Origin: Chondrus crispus
Lineage: Eukaryota; Rhodophyta; Florideophyceae; Gigartinales; Gigartinaceae
Reading direction: 5' to 3'
Assembly (NCBI RefSeq): GCF_000350225.1
Contig: NW_005179250.1
Coordinates: 124,001-188,000, forward strand
Length of the DNA stretch: 64,000 nt
Shown here piece after piece: positions 47,421 to 57,468 of this stretch. Numbering within the stretch: position 1 is the stretch's first letter; every line of letters begins with the position of its first letter. Position numbers and translations under genes: made by a program. The notes below the pieces were generated by a model, which had not been told where the DNA came from, made no database searches, and saw only the letters and a program-made list of their open reading frames with translations.

Positions 47421-49561
47421 CGATCGTGATGGTTCGAGTGCCTTCCGTCGGCGGCGGACACTTGGCCGGGGGTCGTCTGTACCGATCCTTGCCTTCTCGA
47501 CGAGTGTCCTCTCTGCGGAACTAGGTCGGCTAGCTTCTGCCTTCCCGGCTAAATCGGTCAAGTCGGTGAGGTGTAGCGCATGTGAGATCCCCTCGGCGAC
47601 ACGGCGTTCGGTAGGATTTTCGAGGCGTGTTGCATCGGCACACGCCTGACGCTCTATCTTGTGCACGGGGCCTACGGAAGCCCCGGTGCCTTCACGGTCG
47701 GTCCGTGGCATCTGACCTACGGAGGTCAGGGTGTCTTCTCTTACGGTAACACGCGCCAGGCTTACGTAATCCTGGGCGCCTTCGCGTTCTTCGCGGATCG
47801 TGGTCGCCACCGGACTCACGGGGTTATCGGTGGGTTCTTGTGGGGCGTGCCTTCTCATCGGTGAGGTGGGGCACGCGAGGCGGAGCGCCGCTTCCATCTC
47901 GATGCGAGATGTCGAGCTCCGCGACCCGGTGGTCCGTACGACCGGGCGCCCTTGGAGTGTGGGCGTACGCGGTAGCGAAGCGTCCGGTCGACCTTTATGA
48001 CGCTGGCGTGTGAGGTCGCCCTCCCACGTGCTTGTAGCCTCGCGTAGTGAGGACAGGGTCGGCCTGCTCCTCATGTTCTCCTATGTGGAGGGATGCTGCA
48101 GGCGAATTTGCCGCATGCAACCTCAGGGTTCAATTCCCCTCGCTGCCGGTTTCGGATCCGGCAGCGGCAAACCGCGCCGAACGCGGCACGTCGTGCCTCC
48201 CGCCGTCGCGATACGGCGGATCGTTGGAAGGTCTGTCTTCTGTTGTCCGGGCAATCATTGGACCGTCTCAGCCACTGCGGCCCGGGTCGCAGGGGCTAGT
48301 CCGCTTAAGAATTCGTGTAGCGTACGGACGTCTACCGGACCGGTGTGCGCGGTGAGATCCACCGGCTGATAGCCACCGCAGCCGGGATCAAAAGAGAGAA
48401 TCGGTTCTCTTGATCTGCGGGCGGTATCTCCGCGTCTTTTGTCGTCCACGTACGGTACTTGTGTCATCTACCGCATGTCTCCGGCGACATGCGGTAGGGC
48501 TTGGGTCTCGGACGCGAAATTCGCGTCCGTATTGGGGCTGCGCTGCCCAGTGACCCGACTGGTGTCGGCACCAGTCGGGCTCCCTTCTTGCGCATCGGGC
48601 ACGTTCGGAGGTACAGTGGCACCGGGCCCTCTCGGGGGGGCTCCGGGCGACCTTTCGGCCGATGCCTGTTCCATCTTACGAACGCGCCTGACGGGGTGAC
48701 GGGTAGTGTACGTACGTCTACCGGACCGGGGTGCGCGGTGTAATCCACCGGCGGGTAGCCGCCCCAGCGAGGATCGACGGAGAACATGGGTTCTCCGGAT
48801 CTGCGAGCGGCTCCTGCACGGCCCTGGTCGTACCCGTACGGTACCTGTCGCAACTGCCGCATGCTTCCGGGGGCATGCGGCAGAGCTTGAGTCTCGGACG
48901 CGAAGTTTGCGTCCGCCGTTGGTTTTGATATCCTCCGCGCTCCGACTGGTGACGGCACCAGTCGGAGGCCACTCCTGCGCAACGGACGCGCCCGGAGGAA
49001 CAGTGGCACCGGGCCCTCTCGGGGGGGCTCCGGGCGACCTTACGGCCGAGTCCTGTTCTAACTCACGAGCGCGCCGGCACGTCGAGTTGAGTTCCGCAGC
49101 CGTATGCGCGAACGCTCCGATCTGTTCGGCAGATGGGGAAGGCTGCGTGTCCCGTCGTACCCCGGAGTTCGTACTCGCAGGTCGACCTGCAACGTCCGCC
49201 GCAGGGGCCTCGATGCGCGCGTCCTCGACCAACACTAGACGGAGTGCAACTGGTCGGCGAGCGCGCGCAGGCTCTCCCAGGACTGAGTCACGCGCTCAAA
49301 CTTTCCTTCGTGGAGGGAGCGCTACTCGTCAGGACAGCGGGCGTAGACCTGGTCGGTCACGTCGACACGAAGGGATGTCCGGGCATCCTCGATATACTCG
49401 GCGATGCGTTCGTACATCGCGCGAGCGCGCCTTTCTGAGTAATCTGGCGACGGTTCGCGATCCCGAGGACCTGCGGCGCCGTCGTCGGATCAGACGCGTA
49501 GCGCGGACGCCTGCATATCGGTCGGTGCGGAGTGGACCGCGGGCTCGGACCCTTCGCTCAT
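47421..49561 (-). pseudogene. gag: gag-like region of element B
   Basis: On the minus strand ATG 49559-49561 begins MSEGSEPAVHSAPTD. With in-frame stops it continues through a helix-rich stretch RARAMYERIAEYIEDAR and FERVTQSWESLRALADQ, the same plan as the coiled-coil start of gag in family A. Further on, two related blocks, RRSGEPMFSVDPRWGGYPP and RRSREPILSFDPGCGGYQP, each followed by PVDVRTL, come from a 387-bp tandem duplication. The stretch 48.07-47.38 kb has another open frame (ARVTVREDTLTSVG). No zinc knuckle was found. Several stops and shifts mean no complete product. Confidence 0.5.
48318..49091 (-). repeat. 387-bp tandem duplication rich in hairpins
   Basis: Unit 1 (48318-48704) and unit 2 (48705-49091) match at a constant offset of 386-387 bases (for example CAGTGGCACCGGGCCC at 48614 and 49001). 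387 is a multiple of three, so the gag-like frame is kept. Each unit carries four stem-loops: 48395-48410, 48471-48494, 48509-48529 and 48554-48579, and in unit 2 48778-48797, 48858-48881, 48896-48916 and 48940-48967. Several differences between the units are paired so that the stems stay intact. Confidence 0.8.
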
Positions 49562-49618
49562 CTCGACGCATACGGACGCGGAGGAAATCGGCCGTCTTCT
49601 TGGAACGATCGTAGAGTC

Positions 49619-49636
49619 TTCTAGACCGGGAGACCA
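49619..49636 (-). other. primer-binding site of element B
   Basis: Minus strand TGGTCTCCCGGTCTAGAA starts one base inside the 5' LTR and differs from the family A site in two positions, suggesting the same tRNA primer. Confidence 0.6.
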
Positions 49637-49637
49637 C

Positions 49638-50263
49638 TGTAGTATAAACACCCCCAACGGAGGGGGGTGTATAGTCAGTTCGTGCGGAGACCTCGATCGG
49701 CGGGAAGACGGGAAGCAACCCCAGCTAACGGAACCGGGCGAGCCCGGGGTCGCAGTGGTAGAGCGGGTACGGTCAGGGAGGCGCGCACGCGTGGGCCGAT
49801 CTACGCCTCAACGCCAGGGCGCAGCGCTGGGTGACGTACCAGCGCTGACGGGCGGAGGCGGATCTAGGCTCGCTCGCGTGCTCGCGCGTCCCCTGCCCGC
49901 TCGGTTCCTAACTAGATACGGGCTAGTGGGAACCCATTCTAGAATAAGCGGGGCGAGCTTGACCAAAGGCGTAGGTTCTGGACAAGCTCGTGCTTGTCCT
50001 CCCCCCACCGCCGTCGGTCGCTTGCGTATTTAATGTACAAGTTAATCCTATCATACTACAGTACAGTACGGACTGTACTGTAGTGCTACTGTAGTCAGCG
50101 CGGGTCGGGCCGTGCTGACTGTACACGTGTGTTACACGTATTAGCACATGTGTGCGTGCGCGCCCCGTACACGTGTGGGCGCGTGCGGAGGTACTGTAGA
50201 GCTCGGGCTCTACAGTAGCCGATCTGATGTATATCTAATTCCGGTAAGGGGGGTTATACTACA
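49638..50263 (-). repeat. 5' LTR of element B
   Basis: 626 bases, about a dozen differences from the 3' LTR, with canonical ends TGTAGTATAA / TTATACTACA. Confidence 0.88.
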
Positions 50264-50941
50264 TAGAGCACGGGTTGAACTAGGCAAAATCGCCTGCTGC
50301 ACAGTGAGTCCGTCCGGGGGAGAACGATGGGAGTTGGTGCGTGAAGGAGCGGGAAGCATTTTGACGCGGAATCGCGTCCCAGTTCACGCTCTCTATTTTG
50401 TCGAGCAGCGAATGGACTTCGCTATCAACATCCGCACCCCCCAGAGGGACAGTGAAAACGAGCAATCTCATGAGTTTAATGAGTTTGGGAGGCAGGAACC
50501 AAAGACGCCAGCAGTCATAGGTTTCCCAGAGTAATGTCGCTGCCACTTTAACACACCATTCGGTGAGGAATACGACCCAAAGCCCGTGTCGCGGATCGCA
50601 AAGATACCTCCCGTAATAAGTGAGCACAGGACCAAGCTCAGCCCAAAAACCCTGACACACTTCGAACTGCCCCCACCTGGAAAGGATTTTTTGATAACGA
50701 TTTGTGTAATGGTCTCGCACAATTTCTCAGGCCTCTAGCATGTGGTATGATACGAAGTAGACGGTGTCCGAACGGAGACGACGCTCCGCTCGTACAGTAT
50801 GTTGGAAGAAGGGAAGGTTCTCTCGTTTGAGATGACGGAAATTTTCCGGAATGATGGCTGGCGTCCAGAACATAGCTTCGTTGGTGGCAGTCCGTTGGTT
50901 ATACCAACGGCGTCCGTTGGTTATACCAACGGCGATTTGCC
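50264..50941 (-). pseudogene. antisense ORF of element A copy 2, middle piece
   Basis: Minus-strand frames 50951-50727 and 50720-50280 read RRWYNQRTATNEAMFWTP, IIPENFRHLKRENLP, then GFWAELGPVLTYYG, GLWVVFLTEWCVK, AATLLWETYDC and FTVPLGGADV. These align residue for residue with copy 1 (FWTEPIIPSNFRHLK, identical GLWVVFLTEWCVK and AATLLWETYDC). A stop and a shift lie near 50723. The first codons of the 50951 frame fall in the neighbouring LTR and are not original. A 22-base tandem duplication sits at 50889-50932. Confidence 0.62.
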
Positions 50942-51979
50942 TGTAGTGCAATGTGCCTGGCAGGCCGCGAACACAGTCCGACGGTCAAACAAAAAGAAGA
51001 AAAACAGCAACAACCACTGCCGATGGCACGCGCTACGGAGCGTTTGAGACTCCCTTTCCCCTTGTGTGGGCTTGCGGCGCACGGTAGCTCGACTCCAACG
51101 GGGGGGTTAAGGAAAGATGCCTGGCCCGGGAGGATAATGGTGGTAGGGACTTGTGAAGACTTGAGCGCTCGACGACTGCGGGTTGGGCTTGTCTACGAGG
51201 ATGTAACCGCGGTTCGCAGGGTTTTAAGGCCAATGCTCTACGAGCGTCTTCAGCACCTTGGGTATAATTCAAGGTCTTCGACGGGGGCATGTTCAGCACT
51301 ACCCGACGGGATCGTAACCGTGTAGTAACGCTACTACCGACGTGTTGCCCGATGGCTAAAAACACCCTCACCAGCGCGATCGCGATCGCGGTAAGCGGTA
51401 CCAACTCTGTCTTATGCAGTAAGACCTTCGACAGAGGCGTCGTAGTAACAGCCTTCGGACGGAACTTGAAACAGTAGCAGCGCTACACAACGTGTTGCCC
51501 GATGGCTAAAACACCTACACCGGATCGGTCGCAACAAACTCCAGTGGAACAAACACAATTTAGGGAGATATAGAGGTAGAGATAGAAAAGAATAAGGAAA
51601 TAAAGGAGAAAGAAAAGGGAACCCCCGAGCGCAAAGGATAACGTAATCTGTGGTAAAAGGGAGCGTCTTGGGAAAGACGGACTTCGACCAAGGCGGTATT
51701 CAACTCTGGCAACCCGGGTTACCTTTACTGACTCGGTGGTCAGAGGGCTAAGGTATATATCGCCTCGCCGGAGCCACTACAGTAGCTCGCGGCGCTAGAT
51801 CCTAGATCTAATCTGGTGTCAGCAAAATTAATGCCAACTAATTAACTAAATAAAATAAAATAATTAAAAATTAAAACTGTGCAATTATTCACACGTGTGT
51901 CCCCCAACCCGGACTACTTTTCATATCCAAATATTTTCCTTTCTTTTCACCCCCCTTTTCAGGTGCGTATTGCACTACA
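50942..51979 (-). mobile_element. solo LTR of family A, reversed, in the antisense ORF
   Basis: 1038 bases, TGTAGTGCAAT to ATTGCACTACA, reversed relative to copy 2, with a perfect 5-bp duplication TTGCC (50937-50941 and 51980-51984). It splits the antisense ORF between the middle and N-terminal pieces. Confidence 0.9.
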
Positions 51980-52602
51980 TTGCCTCTCTTACGGGATCCC
52001 GGCGGTCCAGTTGATCATGCTGTCTAATTAATACCGCTCCCTTTCCGTGCGGTACTGCCAGGTGTCACAAAAATAACTTGCGGGTATGAGACCGTCGGTC
52101 AGTGGTAGTCCGAGTCGATCGCAGACAGCGGACATAAAACGCGCGGCGAGTATATGACGACCATGAGGGGAGGAGGCGCGCAAAATAGAAGGAGGAATCG
52201 CGATGAGGGCTCGCCAATCGTAGGAATGGATGGCCATAAGGGGGAGGTGACCGGGTAATATACCAGCGCCGTCAGCAAATTATTTTCGATATTCACGGTG
52301 TCGCGAACGCCAAGATCGCAGAATCAAGGCTCAGTCGCGAACAAAAGGGGATGATCACGCATGGATTTGTCGTGTAGTTCTGCGGTGCAGGAGTAGCGAC
52401 AGGGAGGAAGGGCATTCTGGGGAGTAAGTCGATAAATCGGTTGGGAAGGAGGATTGTCAGCGGGAAGTCGGGGAACGGAAGGAAGACCACGGAAAGCTCG
52501 AAATTGGGAAGGGTGGCCAACTCCAAGGCGCTTGCGGATAACACTCTGGCCCGCGCGCCCCGGCGATACAGGACGTGTGGGGTTCGTCTTGTCCTTGCCC
52601 AT
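51980..52602 (-). pseudogene. antisense ORF of element A copy 2, N-terminal piece
   Basis: ATG 52600-52602 opens MGKDKTNPTRPVSPG, matching MSKDKTNPTCPPPPE of copy 1. After a shift the block FADGAGILPGHLPLMAIHS, DWRALIAIPPSIL, and PASYFCDTWQYRTERERY follows, again parallel to copy 1 (DWRTRIAVPTSIL, LSYDCNTWRCRTEGERL). Stops occur near 52340 and 52030. The start lies 105 bases inside the right LTR, against 106 in copy 1. Confidence 0.6.
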
Positions 52603-52707
52603 GGTGACCGTCGGTCAGGAGAAAGCTGAAAAAGAGTCGAGATGAAAAATGCAGCTGGAGATCAAGGAGCGAAGCAGATGTGCAAGGACACTCAGGAGGA
52701 GGATATG

Positions 52708-53031
52708 TAGTGCAATAAGGGGTGGCACAAGCGGGTGATGGGAAAAGAAACTAAGTTGGAATGTGAATACTGTAGTCCGGGATTGGAGAACACACAATTG
52801 AATATTTGCACAGTTTTTATTTTAATTATTAATTTTATTTAGTTAATTAGCCAGTATTAATTTCGCTGACATTAGATTAGATTTAGGATCTAGCGCCGCA
52901 AGCTACTGTAGTGGCTCCGGCTGGGCGATATATACCTTAGCCCGCTGACCACCAAGTCAGTAAAGGTAACCCGAGTTGCCAGAGTCTGATATCGCCTTCG
53001 TCGAAGTCCGTCTTTCACAAGACATTCCCTT
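52708..53031 (+). repeat. truncated right LTR of element A copy 2
   Basis: Starts TGTAGTGCAATAAGGGG and follows the left LTR (26571) for about 324 bases, including the TATA box GCGATATATACC near 52930. Similarity stops at about 53031, where B-type LTR sequence begins. Confidence 0.82.
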
Positions 53032-53392
53032 CGCGCGAGTTAGTTAAGCTGGAAGACGGACCTAGGTGGCAGGTCGGGGACCAGTCCGTGCTTGTCCCCC
53101 TCACCGCCGCCGGTCCGCTCGCGTATTTAATGTACCAAGTAACCTAACATAGTACTGTACAGTACAGGTTACACTGTAGTGCTACTGTAGTCAGCACGGG
53201 CCGTCCCGTGCTGTCTGTACACGTGTGGGTACACGTGTGCTCGTGGGTATGCGCGCCTCGTACAAGGGTATTACACGTGTGTGCATGCCTACTTGCGCGC
53301 CCCGTACACGTGTAGGTACACGTGTGCGCGTGTGTGTCTCGTATTGATCTGATCTAAATCTAATCGCGAACCGCCGTTATGCCACAAACACT
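53032..53392 (-). repeat. diverged fragment of an element B LTR
   Basis: Resembles the 3' half of the plus-strand B LTR (GTGCTTGTCC..., GCGTATTTAATGTAC, ACTGTAGTGCTACTGTAGTC) with many CACGTGT blocks, ending TTATGCCACAA at about 53392. Its left part is missing at the junction with the A LTR. Confidence 0.65.
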
Positions 53393-56300
53393 ACTATTGC
53401 CTTGGCTGCTGTCACATCGAATGTGACGAAGAAAAAGGATCTAGCCAAAGAGTGGAACGCCAAGACTGGACACCTTGGAGCAGATCGCTACATCAAACTG
53501 TCACGGGCTTTTCTATCAGTCCCGTTTTTCTCGAGGTCTACCTTGAGGAACCTTGATTGCGTATCCTGTCTCCAATGGAAGGCTCGTTGCGTACGAATTC
53601 ACTCTGTTGGAAACTTCGCCAAACGTCGCCTTGAGTTGATCCTCATCGACATCTCTGGTCCAGTCACTCAGAGTATAGCTGGAAATAGGTACAAACTTGC
53701 CGTTCTCGACGATTTCACTGGGAAGTCTGATGTCTTCATGCTGAAAACAAAAGACGAAACGTACCACGCCCTTGAGTGGTACAGTATCCGTTAGCAGACT
53801 GAGTTTAACAACCAACTACTTCTGAAAAATATCAGATTGGAACGAACTGGGGAGAAAAAAGGGGAAGACGTTATGGCCTTTGCTTACCGAAACGGCAGAA
53901 AGCTGGATTTTTCACCTGCTTATGCTTCGGAGAGCAACGGCTCCGCCGAACGTCTCATTCAAGAACATTAGGCACGAGCGAGAGTGCTCCTGTTCGCAAG
54001 TAGTTTGCACACTAGTATTTGGGTTGAAGCCATCAATCACAGCAGTTGGCTTCGCGATAGCGCGCCTCCAGACCGACGTTATGGAGGGATCGCCATTCCG
54101 AAATGGAACCCAGACACACACATCGACTTCAAGCAGCTCCCTGAGTTCGGACAAAAGGGAAATGCGTTCATCTATCGTCCAAAGACTACGCCGTAGAAGA
54201 AGCTGCTTCTCCGTACTCTCTTTGGTCACTTCGTAGTCATGGAAAGCTCTGTTCCCTTATTCCGTGTCTTCGTGCCGTCTACAAAGAAGATCATCCTCTC
54301 AAGGGCACAGCACTTCTGTCAAGACAACACGGAACATCTGCCGGGCATGTCTTCACTTCTCGATGGCCTCTCACGGGAAATAGAACTCGATTCTTTCGAG
54401 TAAGGAATCAAAACGCAGAGAGAAGCACCAGAGCATGAAGCATACTTGGAAGAGCAACTTATTTCATTTCTCACTGCCGCTCATGTGCAAAGCCCTGTAT
54501 CCGTCATCTCAAAGAAAACACTTCAAGACCCTTTGCTGCCGCGATCTTTCTCTCGCGCATATGAAGATTCGCAATGGGCAGCCGCCATTGATAGAGAATT
54601 CAACGCTCTCATCAAACGCCAGAAGTGGGCGTGGATAAGGCGCACAGAACGCATGAAACTTCTGCCCTATACTTGGGTATTCAGAGTCAAACCACTTGAC
54701 AGCTCTGGAAATGTTTCGTGCAAAGAACCGTGCTGTGTGCGAGGTGATCAACAGCGGCCATTCAAGGACTGCGACTCTGAAAACAAGTACGCTCCTGTTG
54801 CTACGCACGAAACCCTTCCCATACTCCTTTCGTTTGCCGCAAGTCAAGACTTCCAGCTGTAGTATAATCCCTAACTGGATTTAGATTAGATTAGCTACTG
54901 TAGAGCCTGAGCTCTACAGTACGACAGCACGCGCACATACGTGTAACACACGTGTACTATCAGCCCCGATGGCTGACAGCGTTACAGTACGGGACGGCCC
55001 GCACTGACTACAGTAGCACTACAGTACAGTACGTACTGTACTGTGGTATGATAGGACTTACTTGTATATTAAATACTAGGGCAGACCGACGGCGGAAGGG
55101 AAGGACAAGCACGAGCTTGTCTAGAACCTACGCCTTTGGTCAAGCTCGCCCCGCTTATTCTAGATCGGGCTGCCTACAATAGCCCGTATCTAGTTAGGAG
55201 CCGAGCGGGCAGGGGACGCGCGAGCACACAAGCGAGCCTAGATCCGCCTCCGCCCGTCAGCGCTGGTACGTAACCCAGCGCTGCCCCGGGGCGTCGAGTC
55301 GTAGATCGACCCGCCCGTGTGCGCGTCCCCGTCCGAACCCTCCCTACCACCACGCTACCCGGGCCCGCTTTCCGGTTCCGTTAGCTGGGGTTGCTTCCCT
55401 TCTCCGATCGGGGTCTCCGCAAGAACTGAGTATACACCTCCCTCCGTTGGGGGTGTTTATACTACAGCAGCTCGAAGGAGCTGACATCTCCAACGCATAT
55501 TTGTATGGAAGACTAGACATTTCTATAATCCTGGAATAGCCTACTGACTCAAGTCAATTGAAAATCAAGCCTGGATATGTTGCGGAAGTTCACGGCTCGA
55601 TGTATGGAACCAAACACGAGGAGAAAATCTGAGGTTTGCTTCTCGAAACATGCCTTCATTCGCGGCAGATTTAAACATCCAGTTATGATGCTAGTCTCTA
55701 CTTCTTTCGACAGGATGAAGCTTTCATCATCGTCGCTCTTGTTGTCGATGACATCTCTTTCGCATCCCATAGCCACTCGCTTATGACTTGGCTTAAAGAA
55801 AAACTTTCTGCTCAGTTTGATGTTAAGCATTTTGGCTCTCTCTCTTCCTTTATCGGATGGGAAGTATAGAGGGAACCTAAGTATATCAGAGCAACGCAGA
55901 CGTGTTAGGCAAAGTCCTTACTAAGAGCTATCAACCTCGAACATGCGAACTCCGTCTGGACACCATTGCCACTGAACGCTGATGTGCTGCCAGCTTATGA
56001 GAACGAAGATCTTCTCTCCTCTGCACAGCATTCTCAATATCGCTCAGTTATCGGAGGTTTGAACTATCTTCCTGTTTGCACAAGGCCGGACATATCGTTT
56101 CCGCTATCTGCCTTAGCATGGCATCTACATGCGCCCACATCGAGACATATGGCCTTACTCAAGCGGGTCATTCGATATGTTGCTGGTACCTTAGACTTAT
56201 GTCTATCGTTTCCTCGTAACTGCAACTTCAATGTAGAGTCTCTTGTCGCTTGCTTTGACGCCGACTGGGGAGGATGTAATGAAAGGCGGTCCAAAATTGG

Positions 56301-56790
56301 TTTCATTATCGCCATCAACGAAGCACCAATATACTGGGGAAGCAAAAGACAGACAGTCATCTCGCTGTCATCTGCTGAATCTGAGTACATTGCTTTGTCA
56401 TTTTGTCCTAAAGAATTATCCTGGATCAGAAAGCTCTGGGAAATCGCTCATGCGAGGCCTTGGAAAATGACATAGTACTCGGGGGCACACGAATTGTAAT
56501 GGATTGAACAGCTGCACAGTCCTTGGCGTCGAACGTGCAGATGTCTGCGAAGAATGAGTTCATTGACTTGAAAATTCATCACGTGCGCGAACTAATTGAG
56601 CATAACTTCGTCTTCTTATGAAATGTGCGATCGAGAAAGCAGCCTGCAAACCTGCTGACAAAATTTATGTCCCCTCAAACGTTGAAGCAAATGGTAGAGT
56701 CTTATCATCCTCATTTACTCCAGTTGTGTTTATGCCTCTACTCTCAGCTACTCTTCACACTCGACCAACTTTGGTATGTTTTATTTATCT
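53393..56790 (+). mobile_element. pol: decayed Copia (Ty1) retrotransposon, 5'-truncated
   Basis: Pieces of Copia pol in order. The pre-integrase/zinc segment is GHLGADRYIKLSR with CVSCLQWKARC (53402-53590). The integrase core has DISGPVTQSIAGNRYK and FSPAYASESNGSAERLI (to about 54070). RT starts at 54446 (EFNALIKRQKWAWI, YAPVATHETLPIL) and is cut at 54858. Beyond the solo LTR it resumes with DISNAYLYGRLD and VVDDISFASHS (about 55740-55790). RNase H covers 55966-56475 (RPDISFPLSALAWHL, SKRQTVISLSSAESEYI). Integrase before RT and the SSAESEY box are diagnostic for Copia. Many stops and shifts. A weak 3' LTR candidate (TGTCCTG at 56983 to AATAACA at 57230, with TTTATATACTG inside) could not be confirmed without a second copy. 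Confidence 0.8.
54858..55466 (+). mobile_element. solo LTR of family B inside Copia RT
   Basis: 609 bases, TGTAGTATAA to TTATACTACA, in the orientation opposite to element B. Flanks CCAGC (54853-54857) and GCAGC (55467-55471) agree in four of five bases. RT coding resumes directly after it (QLEGADISNAYLYG). Confidence 0.85.
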
Positions 56791-57468
56791 GCGCGCGATA
56801 CTTACTAACAATTTATGATTGCGTTGATGTTATATGCAGATGAGTCTGGACAAGTAGCCTAGGATCACCCTTCTCACTTTGTCCTGAAAAGGGGTTCAAA
56901 ATGAGTGTACTGGTGATCCAGTTAAGAGATGTATTGGTTTGCTGCAGCTTTAGTCATGTCGTGATTTAATGTGGATGCCCTATGTCCTGTGGCGAGTTAG
57001 CATATTTGCTATCACCACGTGGTCAGAATACACAGGACCACTGAAAATCAGTGGTCCCCACTACCCTATTTGTACACTATTTTCTGACCCCAAATATTTA
57101 TATACTGATTCAACATAACACTCGTATCAATTTCGAACCCTGTATCCGTGCTTTGCTTTCGCGTACCACGGATTAACAGTAGATTTTATGATGATCTTCA
57201 TAAACGTGGTTGCGCCACGTTGTAATAACACTGCTGTGGAAAGCCACCCCTACCGAAAAGAACAGACTATCATATTTTGGTGCCATGTACTAATTTCGCA
57301 ATAATGGAAATCGTTACAAGGGTAATGCCTCTATACTATATTACGGTGACTTTAAAATACCAAATTTTATGCTCCAGATCTCAGATGTAGTGATCTGCGC
57401 ACTTCAAGGTACAGTATAATAATCACATATTGATTGACTAATTTAGAGCCTCTTGCTCTCCCCCTCCC

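Larger units (their letters stand above)
41046..50263 (-). mobile_element. LTR retrotransposon B, minus strand, pol-deleted chromovirus derivative (9.2 kb)
   Basis: Both LTRs are 626 bases (41046-41671 and 49638-50263), about 98% identical by eye, with ends TGTAGTATAA / TTATACTACA. Orientation is fixed by three signs. On the minus strand a primer-binding site (TGGTCTCCCGGTCTAGAA) follows the 50263-49638 LTR. A G-run polypurine tract precedes the other LTR. The gag-like and chromodomain frames are also on minus. Between gag remnants (49561 to about 48.0 kb) and an integrase tail with chromodomain (about 47.4-47.0 kb) there is no protease, RT, RNase H or integrase core. About 5 kb of GC-rich, hairpin-rich DNA follows. 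It is inserted in the antisense ORF of element A copy 2. Confidence 0.8.
26571..53031 (+). mobile_element. LTR retrotransposon A, copy 2, enlarged by nested insertions
   Basis: The left LTR (26571-27535) and the truncated right LTR (52708-53031) belong to the same sub-family (both start TGTAGTGCAATAA, unlike the others) and differ more than the LTRs of copy 1, so this insertion is older. Removing four later insertions leaves one ordinary A element: gag, pol with chromodomain, the 3' region and the antisense ORF. The insertions are 30021-31069, 35688-36795, 41046-50263 and 50942-51979. Each is delimited by LTR ends, with exact or near-exact 5-bp duplications, and homology with copy 1 continues across each joint. 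The right end is cut at about 53031, so no target duplication can be checked. Confidence 0.85.

Noticed and set aside
41046-50263. Element B as a plus-strand element with an antisense chromodomain
   Set aside because: The primer-binding site and polypurine tract are found only when the element is read on the minus strand, so the chromodomain is in sense orientation.
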